Assembly (NCBI GenBank): GCA_003521815.1 | Contig: DPHE01000064.1 | Coordinates: forward strand, 63,846 to 72,984 | Length of the DNA stretch: 9,139 nt | Direction: 5' to 3' | Origin: Colwellia sp. | Lineage (GTDB): Bacteria > Pseudomonadota > Gammaproteobacteria > Enterobacterales > Alteromonadaceae | In this document: one piece after another, positions 6,854 through 9,139 of the stretch | Numbering within the stretch: position 1 is the first letter of the stretch | How the letters are laid out: each line of letters opens with the position of its first letter | Position numbers and translations under genes: made by a program | The notes under the pieces: generated by a model | Database searches by the model: none | What the model saw: the letters and a program-made list of their open reading frames with translations, nothing else | Told to the model about the DNA's origin: nothing

Positions 6854-7258
6854 ATGTTTTATCAAGTTTTAATTATTGTTTATGTACTTATTGCCTTAAC
6901 GTTAATTGGTTTAGTGTTAATTCAGCAAGGTAAAGGGGCTGATATGGGTGCCTCTTTTGGTGCGGGATCTTCTGCTACTGTTTTTGGCTCTGGTGGCTCA
7001 GGTAATTTCTTAACTAAAGCAACCACTTGGTTAGCGGTTGCCTTTTTTGTTATTAGCTTAGTGTTAGGTAATTTAACGGCTAATAAAACGAAAGCAGTTG
7101 ATGAGTGGAATAATTTAAGTACTCCAGTAAATGAACAAACAATTGCTACTGATGCTATTCCTGTTGAAAGTGCTGAGTCTACTATCATTCAAAACAGTGA
7201 TGTACCAGCTTCTGATGCACCGGTTAAAAAAAATGATGCTAGCGATGTACCCAAGTAA
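6854..7258 (+). CDS. secG: Protein translocase subunit SecG
   Basis: SecG is the small non-essential subunit of the SecYEG channel in the inner membrane and helps SecA-driven export. The 134-residue protein has TM1 at about residues 2-23, then the conserved cytosolic loop GADMGASFGAG...FGSGGSGNFL (about 29-53), then TM2 at about 55-73. The long tail (about 75-134) is polar and rich in Asp, Ser, Thr and Pro. It is longer than in E. coli SecG (110 residues), as in other marine relatives. The start is 2 nt after the tpiA stop, and its Shine-Dalgarno AAAGGAA (6840-6846) lies inside the end of tpiA, so translation is likely coupled. tRNA-Leu follows 72 bp later with no terminator between. Confidence 0.94.
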   Translation: MFYQVLIIVYVLIALTLIGLVLIQQGKGADMGASFGAGSSATVFGSGGSGNFLTKATTWLAVAFFVISLVLGNLTANKTKAVDEWNNLSTPVNEQTIATDAIPVESAESTIIQNSDVPASDAPVKKNDASDVPK

Positions 7259-7330
7259 TTTAATTTAGCTGATTAACCTCAATATTAGCAAAATAACTTA
7301 CAAGTTCAGACAGTATATATTTAACAGTGC

Positions 7331-7415
7331 GCGGATGTGGCGGAATTGGTAGACGCGTCAGCTTGAGGGGCTGGTGACTTAGGTCGTGGGGGTTCAAGTC
7401 CCCCCATCCGCACCA
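7331..7415 (+). tRNA. leuU: tRNA-Leu (anticodon GAG), CCA encoded
   Basis: The acceptor stem pairs GCGGATG (7331-7337) with CATCCGC (7405-7411), followed by discriminator A and an encoded CCA (7413-7415). The anticodon stem CAGC/GCTG encloses loop TTGAGGG, which gives anticodon GAG for CUC and CUU leucine codons. A long variable arm with GAC-TTAG-GTC marks a class II tRNA. The T arm is GGGGG-TTCAAGT-CCCCC. It follows secG as leuU does in E. coli, and I see no strong separate promoter, so it is probably processed from the secG transcript. Confidence 0.97.
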
Positions 7416-7439
7416 TTAAATATAACTAAGAATACCAAT

Positions 7440-7480
7440 AAAACCGGTAGTCCTTTTAAAACAAGACTAGCCGGTTTTTT
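7440..7480 (+). terminator. Terminator after tRNA-Leu
   Basis: AAAACCGG (7440-7447) pairs with CCGGTTTT (7471-7478), and TAGTC (7448-7452) pairs with GACTA (7465-7469). A single bulged G sits at 7470 and the loop is 12 nt. The stem runs into six Ts (7475-7480) and a seventh at 7481. This is a strong intrinsic terminator and ends the housekeeping block. Confidence 0.88.
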
Positions 7481-7682
7481 TATGTCCGAAGTAGTCCTAT
7501 GGCGTGTGATCACATCCTAGGTTTTTAGTAGTACGCTTTATCTCTGATAAGCTGTGAACGTCTCGCTAAATGCACATATCCTAAACTGATCATTAACTCT
7601 ATTACTGATCCAACGTAATAAACCGTAAAGGAACTTAGGGTAACTTAGGCTGAGATTGATTTAAAAGCAATGCTCGCGATAC

Positions 7683-7757
7683 CTAGCTTTATGTTTACTA
7701 TTTCAAGACTAACTTACATTCAAATAATTTTTAAGGCAATAAGCTACATAAAGCTAG
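7683..7757. repeat. 12-bp inverted repeat with a 51-nt interior
   Basis: CTAGCTTTATGT (7683-7694) and ACATAAAGCTAG (7746-7757) are perfect complements. The 75-bp unit lies in non-coding DNA. It could be a hairpin-forming leader element, a small relic of a mobile element, or chance. I see no convincing target-site duplication, and the interior encodes nothing. Confidence 0.45.
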
Positions 7758-7946
7758 ATTGAAAAACAAATAAAGCTTAACATGTGAACTAAATTTGATT
7801 TGTTTATACTATCCATTCTTGCAATAGCGCTTTCTACTTGGTTATTTTCTTGAATGATTAGTGCCCCATTTTCGGGTTATAGGTTTTTATAGTTAACCTT
7901 TATAGTCTTTAAAAATAAATATAAAACAAAGGTTTATTAATAATTC

Positions 7947-7952
7947 AGGAGA
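7947..7952 (+). promoter_or_regulatory. Ribosome binding site of the monooxygenase
   Basis: AGGAGA lies 8 nt before the ATG at 7961, which gives the family-like start MQFHLNGF. Another ATG at 7956 is followed at once by TAA and overlaps the region, so the 7961 start is preferred. The site is well preserved, consistent with recent rather than ancient inactivation of the gene. Confidence 0.65.
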
Positions 7953-7960
7953 ATTATGTA

Positions 7961-9139
7961 ATGCAATTTCATTTAAATGGTTTTAAACCCGGTAACTATC
8001 AAATCCCTGATTCAATTCGAGAACCAGCCGCTACGCCACCTATTATAGATCTTCCAAAGGATGTAGATGTATTAATTGTAGGTTGTGGCCCCGCAGGGTT
8101 AGCGATGGCAAGGCAGCTATCAGAGTTTACTGACATTACAACGTGTATCGTTGATTTAGAAGATGGTCCCTTACAGTTTGGACGAGCGGATGGAATATCT
8201 TGTCGTACAATTGAGATTATGGAAGGGTTTAACAGCAGTGAAATGATTGTAAAAGAAGCTTACAAGCTAAACCAGAATACATTCTGGGAGCCTGATAACA
8301 TAAAGCCTGAGAACATAAAGCGAACACACAAAATTGCTGATGCGAGAATTGGTCTGTCTGAATTTGCACATGGCATTGTTAACCAGGCACGGCTTCATGA
8401 GTTATTACTAGAAGGCATGAAGAACTCAGTAACGCACCTTGTTCCCCATTACAGTCGTCGACTACTTGAATTAGATATTGATCCTAACCTCACCCAAGAT
8501 TTAAATGCACACCCTATCACTGCTACATTTGAGCAAAGCGATGACTCTAAATTGGCTAAAGTTGAAACTGTTCGAGCCCGATACGTTGTCGGTTGTGATG
8601 GCGCAAGAAGTTCTGTTCGTAAAGGCATGTCAATAGCGTTAGAAGGGGATTAGGCAAATAAAGCCTGGGGCGTCATGGATCTTTTGTTAGTGACAGACTT
8701 TCCCGATATTAGAGTTAAAAGCTTTATTCAATCAAAAGAAAACGGTGCAGTAATGACTATTCCGCGAGAAGGCGGTTATTTAGTTCGATTTTATGTAGAG
8801 CTTGATCTATTGGGCAAAGATCAACGCGCGTCAGATCTTAACCTTAAAGCTGAAGATGTCATAGCGAAAGCACAGCTAATTATGCATCCTTATAAATTAG
8901 ATGTTAAAGAAGTTGCTTGGTGGTCAATCTATGAGGTTGGACAACGGGTAGCAGAGAGGTTTGATGACACACCTATTGGTAATCCAGACGGTCTTATTCC
9001 ACGCGCCTTTGTTGCGGGTGATGCCTGCCATACACATAGCCCTAAAGGAGGCTGGGGCTTAAACACATCACTGCCAGACACCTTTAATCTGGGCTGGAAA
9101 GTCGCTTCTGTTTTACAAGGAAAATGTAAGCCAAAATTG
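7961..9139 (+). pseudogene. FAD-dependent aromatic hydroxylase (phenol 2-monooxygenase / 3-hydroxybenzoate 4-monooxygenase type), in-frame amber, 3' end outside the window
   Basis: The family uses FAD, NAD(P)H and oxygen to hydroxylate phenolic rings in aromatic degradation. The N-terminus MQFHLNGFKPG resembles MobA-type enzymes. FAD motifs appear in order: VDVLIVGCGPAG (35-46), GRADGISCRT (74-83) and VVGCDGARSSVR (209-220). A TAG stop at 8651-8653 is codon 231. The same frame then continues open for 162 codons: ANKAWGVMD, IPREGGYLVRFYVE (from 267), HPYKLDVKEVAWW (309-321) and the flavin motif GDACHTHSP (from 353). Family members, as I recall them, read GDSAN-AWGVMD here, so the stop replaces a serine; TCG to TAG would be one base change. 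Intact proteins are about 600-640 residues, with a C-terminal thioredoxin-like domain that would lie past the window. No good restart site follows the stop. The real substrate cannot be told. Confidence 0.85.

Larger units (their letters stand above)
7482..7960. other. Gene-free interval between tRNA-Leu and the monooxygenase
   Basis: These 479 bp hold no gene I can support. Seen directly are: a TGTGATCACA palindrome (7505-7514); a tandem AACTTAGG pair 10 bp apart (7632-7639 and 7642-7649); a 12-bp inverted repeat enclosing 51 nt (7683-7757); and three TTATAG copies (7877, 7887 and 7900). TATACT (7805-7810) is a possible -10 box with a poor -35. The last part must serve as leader of the monooxygenase gene. 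It may also contain remains of DNA lost when this accessory segment arrived. In many relatives tRNA-Met and rimP would start here. Confidence 0.5.

Noticed and set aside
7391..7415. Attachment site from integration at the tRNA-Leu 3' end
   Set aside because: I found no second copy of the tRNA 3' end in the rest of the window and no integrase. A distal copy beyond 9139 cannot be excluded.
7505..7514. TGTGATCACA as a CRP binding site
   Set aside because: CRP needs TGTGA and TCACA separated by about 6 nt; here the half-sites touch. It also lies more than 400 bp from the next start codon.
7757..7876. A 40-codon open stretch on the minus strand with a plausible-looking composition (QENNQVESAIARMDS)
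   Set aside because: It has no convincing start or ribosome binding site and I recognise no family, so it is not reported as a gene remnant.
8651..8653. TAG read as pyrrolysine or another recoded residue
   Set aside because: No pyrrolysine genes are visible, the family has serine here as far as I recall, and this lineage is not known for such recoding. A nonsense change is simpler.
8675..9139. Translation restart at ATG 8675 giving a separate second protein
   Set aside because: The upstream sequence has no good Shine-Dalgarno, and the fragment would lack the first FAD-binding motif, so a functional split gene is unlikely.
1..9139. CRISPR array, toxin-antitoxin pair, phage or transposase genes
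   Set aside because: No regularly spaced repeats and no coding frames resembling such genes were seen on either strand.

Overview
The window looks like the chromosome of a low-GC marine gammaproteobacterium, most likely in the Alteromonadales near Colwellia or Thalassotalea. This is inferred from three things: a very E. coli-like FtsH, RlmE and IhfA; AT-rich intergenic DNA; and the gene order rlmE-ftsH-folP-glmM-tpiA-secG-tRNA-Leu(GAG). No database comparison could be made.

Layout. Positions 1-96 hold the 3' end of ihfA, followed by a perfect 14-bp terminator hairpin. A 339-bp gene-free stretch then leads to yhbY on the minus strand, which ends 2 bp from its own 14-bp hairpin. An 86-bp divergent promoter region separates yhbY from rlmE. 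On the plus strand follow rlmE (23S rRNA 2'-O-methyltransferase), ftsH (membrane AAA protease), folP (dihydropteroate synthase), glmM (phosphoglucosamine mutase), tpiA (triosephosphate isomerase), secG (Sec channel subunit) and tRNA-Leu(GAG) with a strong terminator. This is a conserved housekeeping block joining ribosome maturation, membrane quality control, folate synthesis, cell-wall precursor synthesis, glycolysis and secretion. The transcripts are probably subdivided, because two hairpins lie between ftsH and folP, and 147-bp and 174-bp leaders precede ftsH and tpiA.

After the tRNA-Leu terminator the window changes character. A 479-bp non-coding stretch carries short inverted and direct repeats. 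It is followed by a flavoprotein aromatic hydroxylase of the phenol 2-monooxygenase / 3-hydroxybenzoate 4-monooxygenase type. That gene has an in-frame TAG at codon 231, where I recall a serine in relatives. The reading frame stays open and family-like for 162 more codons to the window edge. It is best read as a recently inactivated accessory gene placed where many relatives continue with tRNA-Met-rimP-nusA-infB.

I did not find convincing evidence of a new multi-gene system. The points most worth checking are the in-frame amber codon, the accessory insertion after tRNA-Leu, the likely TTG start of ftsH, and several palindromic structures between genes.
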